A DNA stretch of 19,411 nucleotides, taken from the NCBI GenBank assembly GCA_903819815.1, contig CAIJFC010000223.1, forward strand, positions 1-19,411. Direction: 5' to 3'. The first letter of the stretch is position 1; every line of letters starts with the position of its first letter. A program made the position numbers and the translations under genes. Below the pieces are notes generated by a model. It ran no database searches. It was not told where the DNA came from and worked only from the letters and a program-made list of their open reading frames with translations. The DNA comes from an uncultured Bacteroidota bacterium. Its GTDB lineage: Bacteria > Bacteroidota > Bacteroidia > Flavobacteriales > Flavobacteriaceae. Below, piece after piece: positions 1-6,414 of the stretch.

Positions 1-1
1 A

Positions 2-433
2 CAATCAGCAAGCAAAGCCACCGTTACAAAGGAATGGATCATTGTTGATGCAGATGGTCATAACTTAGGTCGTCTTGCTTCAAAAGTCGCAATGATTTTA
101 AGAGGCAAGTACAAACCAAGTTATACACCACACGTCGACTGCGGAGATAACGTTATAGTTATCAACTCAGAGAAAATTAACCTTACAGGTAACAAAATGG
201 ATGACAAAACGTACATCCGTCACACTGGTTACCCTGGAGGACAAAGATCTTTAACTGCTAAAGTATTGCAATCAAAAAACCCTGCATTACTAGTAGAAAA
301 AGCCGTAAAAGGTATGTTACCTAAAAATAAATTAGGAGCAGAACTTTTCAGAAATTTAAATGTTGTTGTTGGTTCAGAGCACAAACAAGGAGCTCAAAAA
401 CCTAAAACTGTTAACCTAAACGATCTTAAATAA
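2..433 (+). CDS. rplM: 50S ribosomal protein L13, 5'-truncated by the window edge
   Basis: Large-subunit ribosomal protein L13, an early-assembly protein that binds 23S rRNA. The reading frame is open from base 2, so the start codon lies outside the window; about 143 residues are visible and, against a usual bacterial length near 150, roughly 8 N-terminal residues are missing. Family marks are WIIVDADGHNLGRLAS near the visible start, the IRHTGYPGG segment and the conserved GMLPKNKLG. An internal Met at base 92 would give a 113-residue product but would drop the conserved VDADGHNLGRLAS segment, so it is not the real start. The stop overlaps the rpsI start in TAATG (one shared base), which indicates the usual L13-S9 operon with translational coupling. 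Identity is certain. Confidence 0.97.
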   Translation, partial: QSASKATVTKEWIIVDADGHNLGRLASKVAMILRGKYKPSYTPHVDCGDNVIVINSEKINLTGNKMDDKTYIRHTGYPGGQRSLTAKVLQSKNPALLVEKAVKGMLPKNKLGAELFRNLNVVVGSEHKQGAQKPKTVNLNDLK

Positions 434-819
434 TGGGAGTTATTCACAAAATAGGTAGAAGAAAAACCGCTGTTGCGCGTGTTTATGTTTCAGAAGGTAC
501 AGGAGTTATCGTAGTAAACAAAAAACCATTTGCAACTTATTTTCCTACAGCTACTTTACAATACAAAGTTTTGCAAGCAATGACATTAACTGACAATGCT
601 ACAAATTATGATGTAAAAGTAAATGTTTACGGAGGTGGTTCAACAGGTCAAGCAGAAGCTGTGAGAATGGCAATTGCAAGAGTTATGTGTGAAGTTGGCG
701 AAGGAAACAGAGCCATCTTGAAACCAGAAGGTTTATTGACAAGAGATCCAAGAATGGTTGAACGTAAGAAATTCGGTCAGAAGAAAGCTCGTAAGAGATT
801 CCAATTCTCTAAACGTTAA
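433..819 (+). CDS. rpsI: 30S ribosomal protein S9
   Basis: Small-subunit protein S9, 128 residues, the usual length. Its basic C-terminal tail reaches the P-site tRNA; here it ends FQFSKR, with the conserved terminal Lys-Arg. Other family marks are IGRRKTAVARVYV at residues 7-19, GGGSTGQAEAVRMAIAR in the middle, and LLTRDPRMVERKKFGQKKAR before the tail. The start is fixed by the TAATG overlap with rplM. The next gene, rpsB, begins 177 bases downstream, so the spacer holding two hairpins probably belongs to the same transcript. Confidence 0.98.
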   Translation: MGVIHKIGRRKTAVARVYVSEGTGVIVVNKKPFATYFPTATLQYKVLQAMTLTDNATNYDVKVNVYGGGSTGQAEAVRMAIARVMCEVGEGNRAILKPEGLLTRDPRMVERKKFGQKKARKRFQFSKR

Positions 820-827
820 TAGTGCCT

Positions 828-900
828 GTCTTGTACAATTCGTGCAAGACTTATTGATAATAAATTAAAAACAATGTTGTTGTTGTCCCAATGCGTTGGG
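828..900 (+). other. Two hairpins in the rpsI-rpsB spacer, possible rpsB leader structure
   Basis: The first hairpin pairs 828-836 (GTCTTGTAC) with 842-850 (GTGCAAGAC), nine pairs with one G-U and a 5-base loop. The second pairs CCCAA at 887-891 with TTGGG at 896-900 around a TGCG loop. Neither is followed by a clear T-run, so they are not convincing intrinsic terminators. They lie between ribosomal protein genes, where autoregulatory leaders are common in bacteria. A regulatory role is inference only; processing signals or partial termination are alternatives. Confidence 0.45.
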
Positions 901-922
901 AAATTAGTTTAGCATCTAAATG

Positions 923-957
923 AAGCCTAAAGTCTAAAGCTTATAGCTTAAAGCCAA
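923..957. repeat. Heptamer-periodic array upstream of rpsB
   Basis: Five consecutive 7-base units can be read: AAGCCTA, AAGTCTA, AAGCTTA, TAGCTTA, AAGCCAA. The array lies in the last 75 bases before the rpsB start codon. It shares its period, though not its word, with arrays in other spacers of this window. Confidence 0.7.
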
Positions 958-996
958 AGGAACATTGCTAATCAACAGAACGTAAACTAAACAAAA

Positions 997-1953
997 ATGT
1001 CAAACAAAGTAGAAGTAAAAGAATTACTAGAAGCAGGTGTTCACTTCGGACACATGACTAGAAAATGGGATCCAAATATGGCCCCATACATATATATGGA
1101 ACGTAATGGAATTCACATTATCAATCTATATAAAACGGCAGCAAAAATTGAAGAAGCAAATGACGCTTTGAAAAAAATCGCTGCATCAGGTAGAAAAATA
1201 TTATTTGTAGCTACCAAAAAACAAGCAAAAGATATCGTTGCTGATAAAGCAAAAAATGTAAACATGCCTTACATTACTGAAAGATGGCCAGGTGGAATGT
1301 TAACTAATTTCGTTACTATTCGTAAGGCTGTTAAAAAAATGGCTACTATCGATAAAATGAAAAAAGACGGTACATTCATGACGCTGTCTAAAAAAGAGCG
1401 TTTACAAGTTGATCGTCTTCGTGCAAAATTAGAGAAAAACTTAGGTTCAATATCTGATATGTCTAGACTTCCTGCTGCATTATTTGTAGTAGATATTAAA
1501 GCAGAACACATCGCAATTAAAGAAGCTCATAAATTAAACATTCCAGTTTTTGCAATGGTTGATACCAACTCAGATCCAAGAGAGGTTGATTATGTAATCC
1601 CTGCAAATGATGATGCTTCAAAATCAATTGAGAAAATTCTAACTTTAGTAACTGCAGCAATCACAGATGGATTGGCTAACAGAACTTCTGACAAAGAAGG
1701 TGATGCTGAAGCTCCAGCTGCTGTTGAAGCTGTTGAAACTGTTAAAGTAGCTCCTGAAGTTGAAGTTGTTGCTGTTGAAGTTGTTGCTGTTGAAGCTGTT
1801 GAAGTAGCTCCAGAAGCTGAAGTAGTAGCTGAAGAAGTGGTTACTGAAAAAGAAGTTGTTGCTGAAGAAGTTGAAGTAGTAACTGAAGTAACTGAAGAAG
1901 TGGTTGCTGAAGAAGCAGCTCCAGCGGAAGAAACTCCGGCAACTGAAGAATAA
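997..1953 (+). CDS. rpsB: 30S ribosomal protein S2 with a long acidic, low-complexity C-terminal tail
   Basis: Small-subunit protein S2. Residues 1 to about 230 are the conserved core: LLEAGVHFGHMTRKWDPNM at residues 10-28, the RWPGGMLTNFVTIRKAV segment, and FVVDIKAEHIAIKEAHKLNI. Total length is 318 residues against about 240 in most bacteria. The excess is a tail from about residue 232 made almost only of Glu, Val, Ala, Thr and Pro, with VEVVAVE-like units repeated at protein and DNA level and ending TPATEE. Acidic S2 extensions are, as I recall, common in flavobacteria; the length here appears generous and may vary by repeat slippage. It is followed by tsf, the usual rpsB-tsf pairing. The tail is probably disordered and surface-exposed; its function is unknown. 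Confidence 0.97.
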   Translation: MSNKVEVKELLEAGVHFGHMTRKWDPNMAPYIYMERNGIHIINLYKTAAKIEEANDALKKIAASGRKILFVATKKQAKDIVADKAKNVNMPYITERWPGGMLTNFVTIRKAVKKMATIDKMKKDGTFMTLSKKERLQVDRLRAKLEKNLGSISDMSRLPAALFVVDIKAEHIAIKEAHKLNIPVFAMVDTNSDPREVDYVIPANDDASKSIEKILTLVTAAITDGLANRTSDKEGDAEAPAAVEAVETVKVAPEVEVVAVEVVAVEAVEVAPEAEVVAEEVVTEKEVVAEEVEVVTEVTEEVVAEEAAPAEETPATEE

Positions 1954-1962
1954 TAAAAATAA

Positions 1963-2058
1963 ATTTAAAGATTGAAAGATTTAAAGATAACTTAAAGTGT
2001 TGGTTTCAAATTAACGCTACTTTTATCCTTAAATTTTTCGATCTTTTAATCTTTAAAT
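1963..2058. repeat. Long imperfect inverted repeat with 8-base period between rpsB and tsf
   Basis: The left arm at 1963-1991 contains AAAGATTG, AAAGATTT and AAAGATAA in a row. The right arm at 2023-2058 is its imperfect reverse complement (ATCTTTTA, ATCTTTAA). About 18 outer pairs form with one mismatch; a 7-base insertion in the right arm then precedes about 10 more pairs. There is no terminal T-run, and both flanking genes are on the same strand, so a transcript of rpsB-tsf would carry this stem. It may set the rpsB:tsf ratio by affecting mRNA processing or stability, but that is inference. Confidence 0.65.
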
Positions 2059-2067
2059 CAAATAATT

Positions 2068-2892
2068 ATGGCAACAATTACTGCTGCAGACGTAAATAAA
2101 TTAAGAACAATCACAGGTGCAGGAATGATGGACTGCAAAAAAGCATTAGTAGAATCTGATGGAGATTTTGACTTAGCAATTGAAAACCTTCGTAAAAAAG
2201 GACAAAAAGTTGCCGCAAACAGATCAGACAGAGAGTCAACTGAAGGAGCTGCAATTGCAGTTGTAAATGATGCAAAAACTGCTGGTGTTGTTATCACATT
2301 AAACTGTGAAACTGACTTCGTAGGAATGAACGAAAGTTTTGTAAAAATGGCCACTGAAATGGCTAATTTGGCTTTAAACTTCAATTCAAAAGAAGAATTT
2401 TTAGCAGCTGATTTCAATGGAATTTCTGTTGCTGAAAAATTAATTGAGCAAACAGGAGTTATCGGAGAAAAATTAGAAATCAGAACTTTTGAGAAATTAG
2501 AAGGTGCTTTCATTGGTTCTTACATTCACTCTGGAAACAAAATCGCTACTATTGTGGCTTTATCAGCAAATATTGAAGGAGCTGACGAAGTTGGTAGAAA
2601 CGTATCAATGCAAGCGGCAGCAATGGCGCCAATCGCCTTGAACGAAGAAGGTGTTGATTCAGAAATCATCGCTAAAGAAATCGAAATTGCAAAAGATTTA
2701 TTACGTCAAGAAGGAAAACCGGAAGCGATGTTAGAAAATATTGCAAAAGGTAAATTAGCACGTTTCTTTAAAGACAACACTTTAGTAAACCAAGATTATA
2801 TTAAAGATAGCAAAATGAGCGTTGGTGCTTATGTTCAATCTTTAGACAAAAACTTAGTGGTTACAGGTTTCAAAAGAGCTGCTTTAGGATAA
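2068..2892 (+). CDS. tsf: Translation elongation factor Ts
   Basis: Guanine nucleotide exchange factor for EF-Tu. It has 274 residues, close to the E. coli form (283) and shorter than the roughly 320-residue form I recall from some Flavobacterium species, which carry an insertion in the C-terminal half. The N-terminal UBA-like domain starts at about residue 5 with VNKLRTITGAGMMDCKKAL. The exchange-active core includes LNCETDFVGMNESFVKMA, where the TDFV motif contacts EF-Tu. The C-terminal module ends in the conserved VTGFKRAALG. The start at MATITAADVNKL matches the family. A strong terminator follows, closing the translation operon. Confidence 0.97.
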   Translation: MATITAADVNKLRTITGAGMMDCKKALVESDGDFDLAIENLRKKGQKVAANRSDRESTEGAAIAVVNDAKTAGVVITLNCETDFVGMNESFVKMATEMANLALNFNSKEEFLAADFNGISVAEKLIEQTGVIGEKLEIRTFEKLEGAFIGSYIHSGNKIATIVALSANIEGADEVGRNVSMQAAAMAPIALNEEGVDSEIIAKEIEIAKDLLRQEGKPEAMLENIAKGKLARFFKDNTLVNQDYIKDSKMSVGAYVQSLDKNLVVTGFKRAALG

Positions 2893-2898
2893 TCTAAT

Positions 2899-2926
2899 TT
2901 TAGAATTAAGAATTTAGAATTAAGAA
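2899..2926. repeat. Tandem 14-bp repeat (four 7-base units) after tsf
   Basis: The 14-base unit TTTAGAATTAAGAA occurs twice in perfect tandem at 2899-2912 and 2913-2926. Each unit is itself two 7-base words, TTTAGAA and TTAAGAA. It lies between the tsf stop codon and the terminator hairpin, so it is part of the operon's 3' untranslated region. Confidence 0.8.
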
Positions 2927-2941
2927 TTCAATCATAATATT

Positions 2942-2977
2942 AAATCCCATTTTAAAATTTAAAATGGGATTTTTTTT
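2942..2977 (+). terminator. Rho-independent terminator of the rplM-rpsI-rpsB-tsf operon
   Basis: AAATCCCATTTT at 2942-2953 pairs perfectly with AAAATGGGATTT at 2961-2972, with a 7-base loop, and is followed by a T-run to 2977. It lies 50 bases after the tsf stop. A long-ORF start at 2964 for the next gene would sit inside the stem, which argues for a later start of tag. Confidence 0.9.
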
Positions 2978-2999
2978 ATATTTATGTCAAATTATGATT

Positions 3000-3560
3000 A
3001 TGACCGAAAAAAATAGATGCCAATGGTGCGTGGGCATTGCTCTTTATGAAAAATACCACGATGAGGAATGGGGAGTTCCTGTTTATGACGACCAAAAATT
3101 ATTTGAATTTCTTATTTTAGAAACGTTTCAGGCGGGATTAAGTTGGATTACCATATTAAAAAAAAGAGAAAACTTTCGATTGGCATTTGACCACTTTGAC
3201 TATTTGAAAGTAGCATTATATTCTGAAAATAAAATTCAAGAATTGATGCAAAACGCAGGAATTATTAGAAACCAATTAAAGATTCGCGCTGCAGTAACTA
3301 ATGCCAATTCATTTATAAAAATACAAGAAGAATTTGGTAGTTTTAGTAATTACATATGGGCTTTCAACGAAAACAAACCCATTGTAAATAACCCAAGTAC
3401 ATTAAAGGAAGTTCCATCAACCACAGTCATTTCAGACAAAATAAGTAAGGACTTAAAAAAAAGAGGATTTAAATTTGTAGGTTCAACAGTAGTTTATGCT
3501 CACATGCAAGCAACTGGAATGGTTGATGATCACGTAGCTGATTGTTGGAAAAGAAATTAA
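3000..3560 (+). CDS. tag: DNA-3-methyladenine glycosylase I
   Basis: Base-excision repair enzyme of the helix-hairpin-helix superfamily that removes 3-methyladenine from alkylated DNA. With the start at MTEKNRCQWC the protein has 186 residues, close to the 187 of E. coli Tag. Zinc ligands of this family are visible as Cys7 and His20 at the N-terminus and His178 and Cys182 at the C-terminus (DDHVADC). The pocket segment LETFQAGLSWITIL holds the conserved Glu41 and Trp49, and KKRGFKFVGST follows. The frame is open further upstream, but an ATG at 2964 lies inside the tsf terminator; ATG at 2994 is the only close rival. The stop shares TTAA with the convergent aat stop. Confidence 0.95.
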   Translation: MTEKNRCQWCVGIALYEKYHDEEWGVPVYDDQKLFEFLILETFQAGLSWITILKKRENFRLAFDHFDYLKVALYSENKIQELMQNAGIIRNQLKIRAAVTNANSFIKIQEEFGSFSNYIWAFNENKPIVNNPSTLKEVPSTTVISDKISKDLKKRGFKFVGSTVVYAHMQATGMVDDHVADCWKRN

Positions 3561-4198
3561 GATTCCGAATTTAATAGTTTCATAAAATCATCCCGATCAA
3601 TTTCTCTGCAACCTAAACTATCAAGATGCTCGTTGTAAACTTGACAATCTAGAATCTTATAATTTTCCTTTTTTAAATGTTGTGCCAAAGAGATAAAAGC
3701 TATTTTTGAAGCATTACTGACTTTTGAAAACATACTTTCTCCACAAAAAACGTCGCCTAGATCAATTCCATAAAGACCCCCTACTAATTCATTATTCTGC
3801 CAAACCTCAACTGATTTAGCAATTCCCATTTCGTTCAGTTTGCAATAAGCTTCCCTCATTTCTTGGCTAATCCAAGTACCTCGTTGACCTTCTCTTTTAA
3901 TCGTACTGCAATTTGAAATTACTTCCCTGAAATTTTGATTGAAAGTAACAGTAAATGTATTTCTATTCAAAATATTTCTCATGCTCTTGGAAACCGCCAA
4001 TTCATCAAAATACAAAACCATTCTTGATTTTGGTGCCCACCAAAGAATCGGTTCTCCAGGATTAAACCATGGAAAAATTCCACTTCTATAAGCTAGTAAC
4101 AATCTCCCTGGAGACAAATCACCACCTACCGCAAGAATCCCTTCTGAAGAAGCTTCGTAAACTGGAGGAAAATATAAAGTATCGGAAATTAGATACAT
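3557..4198 (-). CDS. aat: Leucyl/phenylalanyl-tRNA-protein transferase
   Basis: Transfers Leu or Phe from charged tRNA to proteins with an N-terminal Lys or Arg, marking them for ClpS/ClpAP degradation (bacterial N-degron pathway, cytoplasmic). It has 213 residues, a normal length. Family marks in order are FPPVYEASSEGILAVGGDLSP near the N-terminus, GIFPWFNPGEPILWWAPKSR at 40-59, TWISQEM at 108-114, SVEVW at 129-133, GGLYGIDLGDVFCGESMFS at 140-158 and NASK at 162-165. The gene faces tag and the two stop codons overlap in TTAA. A -7-like motif lies about 50 bases upstream. No clpS or clpA is present in the window. Confidence 0.96.
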   Translation of the reverse strand: MYLISDTLYFPPVYEASSEGILAVGGDLSPGRLLLAYRSGIFPWFNPGEPILWWAPKSRMVLYFDELAVSKSMRNILNRNTFTVTFNQNFREVISNCSTIKREGQRGTWISQEMREAYCKLNEMGIAKSVEVWQNNELVGGLYGIDLGDVFCGESMFSKVSNASKIAFISLAQHLKKENYKILDCQVYNEHLDSLGCREIDRDDFMKLLNSES

Positions 4199-4245
4199 TT
4201 AGTTCAGATAATTATTAGAATTTATTTGTAATGATTTTATATAAA

Positions 4246-4253
4246 CAAAATTA
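4246..4253 (-). promoter_or_regulatory. Candidate -7 promoter element for aat
   Basis: On the minus strand this reads TAATTTTG, a full match to the Bacteroidota -7 consensus TAnnTTTG, about 50 bases upstream of the aat start. I see no TTG at a convincing -33 spacing, and the spacer is AT-rich, so a chance match is possible. Confidence 0.3.
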
Positions 4254-4280
4254 GCAATATCTTTATCAAAAAAAATTTAA

Positions 4281-5252
4281 ATGAGAAAATTAGTAATTTT
4301 ACTATCACTATTATTTACAACTTCTGTTGTTTTATCACAAATAAAAGATAGCATTTCTAACACTTCTAAATTTCAAAGTTATACCAATAAAAACGGAGAA
4401 ATTTACACCTATAAAAAACCGCGCTTTTTTGAAATGATTACCAATATCCCAAAAAATGTTTACGGAACAGTGAATGATTTTGGATACAAAGAAAATTTAA
4501 TTGCTTTAGGAGGAGCAACAGTTATGACGGTGGTAATAATTCCTGAAGATCAAAAATTGCTTGATCAATCTAGAATACTTGGAGAACAAATAGGGCTTAA
4601 AGACTTTGCAAAATATAATAATTTTGGTCCCTTGCAAAATATACCATCCGACTTAACCTCGGCTATTTATTTAATTGGGAATGGCACTACTCCGTTATTG
4701 ATGAGTATGGGGTTTGCAACTTTTGGATTAATAAATAATGATTATCGCTCTCTAAATACCTCCACTGGATTAGTTGAAAGTCTTTTGGTTTGTGGTGTTT
4801 TTAGTCAAACTATAAAACGAATTTCTGGCCGACAAAGTCCAGCACCAGCAATTATTGATGGAAATCCGGGTGGTGATTGGAATCCATTTCCAAGTTTTAG
4901 CGCCTATGGTAAATATACTCCCAATTATGATGCCATGCCGTCAGGACATATGATGACAGCGACAGCTGCGCTAAATGTGATATTGGGGAATTACCCTGAT
5001 AAAAAATGGATAAAACCTGTTGGCTACAGCCTAATTGGTCTTTTGGGTTTTGAGATGGTTCAAGCCAATGTTCACTGGTATTCTGATTACCCAATTGCAA
5101 TAGTTATGGGATATATTATTGGGAAAAATATTGCTAATAGTAAAATTACCAAAACCAATTCGAAATTAGAAACCAAAAAAAAATATACGTTTAATGTAAA
5201 TGCTTCAAGTAAATATGGCTATAATTTTATTGGCGCAAACATCACTTTTTAA
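4281..5252 (+). CDS. PAP2-family phosphatase, first of an adjacent pair, with altered active-site motifs
   Basis: Exported or membrane-associated PAP2 (acid phosphatase/vanadium haloperoxidase) superfamily protein of 323 residues, probably acting on a lipid phosphate or pyrophosphate at the envelope. An N-terminal signal (MRKLVILLSLLFTTSVVLSQ) ends in the SQ motif common in Bacteroidota. Motif 2 is intact (MPSGHMMTATA), as are the His and Asp of motif 3 (VHWYSDYP). In motif 1, K-x6-RP reads KRISGRQSP, so the Arg is Ser; in motif 3 the Arg expected six residues before His is Met. These arginines normally bind phosphate, so activity may be changed or lost. A PAP2 paralogue follows 10 bases downstream. 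Substrate cannot be assigned. Confidence 0.8.
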   Translation: MRKLVILLSLLFTTSVVLSQIKDSISNTSKFQSYTNKNGEIYTYKKPRFFEMITNIPKNVYGTVNDFGYKENLIALGGATVMTVVIIPEDQKLLDQSRILGEQIGLKDFAKYNNFGPLQNIPSDLTSAIYLIGNGTTPLLMSMGFATFGLINNDYRSLNTSTGLVESLLVCGVFSQTIKRISGRQSPAPAIIDGNPGGDWNPFPSFSAYGKYTPNYDAMPSGHMMTATAALNVILGNYPDKKWIKPVGYSLIGLLGFEMVQANVHWYSDYPIAIVMGYIIGKNIANSKITKTNSKLETKKKYTFNVNASSKYGYNFIGANITF

Positions 5253-5262
5253 ATTATTTACC

Positions 5263-5994
5263 ATGAAAAGAATAATTATTATTGCAATTCTATTACTCCT
5301 CTCTATAAAAGGAATCTCACAAAAGACAGATTCAATTTCATTATTGATAAAAGAAGAAAAGTTAACCTACAAACAATTTGTAATTCCAACGATATTAATT
5401 ACTGGAGGATTATTAATGAAAAATACTCCGATGAATACGAATCTACAAAGCGACTTTAGAAAGGTTTTGGGAGAAGATTTTCATAACAAAATTGACAATT
5501 ATCTTCAATATGAAGCGGTTTTGCAAATATATGGAGGTCGTTATTTAGGTTTAAAACCGAAACATGATGCACTTCATCAAACAATAAATTTAGCGGTATC
5601 TAATGCAATTATGGGTGGAATTGTTACTTCTATGAAATTTTCATTTAAAGAATTAAGACCTGACCGAACCGATGAATTGAGCTTCCCATCTGGACATACA
5701 GCTACTGCATTCACCAATGCTTCCGTTTTATTTTACGAATATAAAGATGCCAATATTTGGTATGCAAGTAGTGGTTATTTATTTGCAGCGGCAACCGGTT
5801 TTTTAAGAATTGCTAATAATAAACATTTTACTTCAGATGTTTTAGCTGGTGCAGGAATTGGAACGGCGGTGGGGCTTGCGGTTTCCTATTGGAGCCCATT
5901 TAAATCGCTAACTTTAGGGAAAAATAAAACCCATGCCTTTATTTATCCTCAAATAGGAACAAATTACGGCATAGGTTTGTTAATTAAAAATTGA
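5263..5994 (+). CDS. PAP2-family phosphatase, second of the pair, intact motifs
   Basis: Membrane or periplasmic PAP2-superfamily phosphatase of 243 residues. The start at MKRIIIIAILLLLSIKGISQ gives a clean signal peptide ending in SQ; the frame is open further upstream but that would overlap the previous gene by 53 bases. All three motifs are present: K-x6-RP as KFSFKELRP, PSGH in SFPSGHTATAF, and R-x5-H-x3-D as RIANNKHFTSD. It differs from the upstream copy mainly in keeping all three catalytic motifs. Likely substrates in this family are undecaprenyl pyrophosphate, phosphatidyl phosphates or lipid A; nothing here chooses among them. The two genes probably form one transcript. Confidence 0.88.
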   Translation: MKRIIIIAILLLLSIKGISQKTDSISLLIKEEKLTYKQFVIPTILITGGLLMKNTPMNTNLQSDFRKVLGEDFHNKIDNYLQYEAVLQIYGGRYLGLKPKHDALHQTINLAVSNAIMGGIVTSMKFSFKELRPDRTDELSFPSGHTATAFTNASVLFYEYKDANIWYASSGYLFAAATGFLRIANNKHFTSDVLAGAGIGTAVGLAVSYWSPFKSLTLGKNKTHAFIYPQIGTNYGIGLLIKN

Positions 5995-6016
5995 TAGTAT
6001 TTATCAACTGTGTTTT

Positions 6017-6391
6017 TTAGAATGGCAAATCGTCGTGCTCTTCTTCTTTAAAATTTTCAGCTGGTGCAAATGTTTCAGCGGTTGGCATTGGAGCAGCTTG
6101 TGAAGGAGCAGCTGCGATTAACTTCTCAACTCTCCACCCTTGAATAGCATTAAAATACTTAGTTACACCTTGAGGATCAACCCATTCGCGACCTCTCAAA
6201 TTGATAGACACTTTTACAGCATCTCCCACTTGGTAATTATTTAATAAATCACATTTGTCTTGAACGAATTCAACTAAAATATGTTGTGGATATTGCTCGT
6301 CGGTGGTTACCACCAATTCTCTTTTTAAGAAACTTCCGCTTCCTACATTTTTAGATTCCCCAAGCATTTTAATTTTTCCTGATACTTCCAT
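6017..6391 (-). CDS. DUF3127-family protein with an SSB-like C-terminal tip
   Basis: Small cytoplasmic protein of 124 residues. Residues 1-90 match the DUF3127 family typical of Bacteroidota, with beta-rich OB-fold-like character (VSGKIKMLG, FLKRELVVTT, HILVEF, GDAVKVSINLRGREW). Residues 93-115 form a Pro/Ala-rich flexible linker and the protein ends KEEEHDDLPF. That layout of core, linker and acidic tip with terminal Pro-Phe resembles single-stranded-DNA-binding protein, whose tip (DDDIPF in E. coli) recruits repair and replication partners. The gene starts 23 bases after the flavin reductase stop, so the two are probably co-transcribed. Function is not established; a nucleic-acid-binding role is inference. 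Confidence 0.85.
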   Translation of the reverse strand: MEVSGKIKMLGESKNVGSGSFLKRELVVTTDEQYPQHILVEFVQDKCDLLNNYQVGDAVKVSINLRGREWVDPQGVTKYFNAIQGWRVEKLIAAAPSQAAPMPTAETFAPAENFKEEEHDDLPF

Positions 6392-6414
6392 TTACTTAAT
6401 TTATTTTATTATAA

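Noticed and set aside
2058..2513. 151-codon minus-strand frame opposite tsf
   Set aside because: It mirrors a certain gene, has serine/alanine-rich low-quality composition and no homology I recognise; a shadow frame.
923..2926. CRISPR array
   Set aside because: The repeats are 7-14 bases without unique spacers and no cas gene is present.
2964..2999. Upstream start for tag giving a 198-residue protein
   Set aside because: It lies inside the stem of the tsf terminator, and the extra residues are not part of the family; ATG at 3000 restores the normal length.
5200..5262. Earlier start for the second PAP2 gene
   Set aside because: It would overlap the first gene by 53 bases and spoil the signal peptide that starts at 5263.
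5991..6020. Intrinsic terminator between the second PAP2 gene and the DUF3127 gene
   Set aside because: TTGATA/TATCAA forms only six AT-rich pairs and the T-run begins several bases later; too weak to call.
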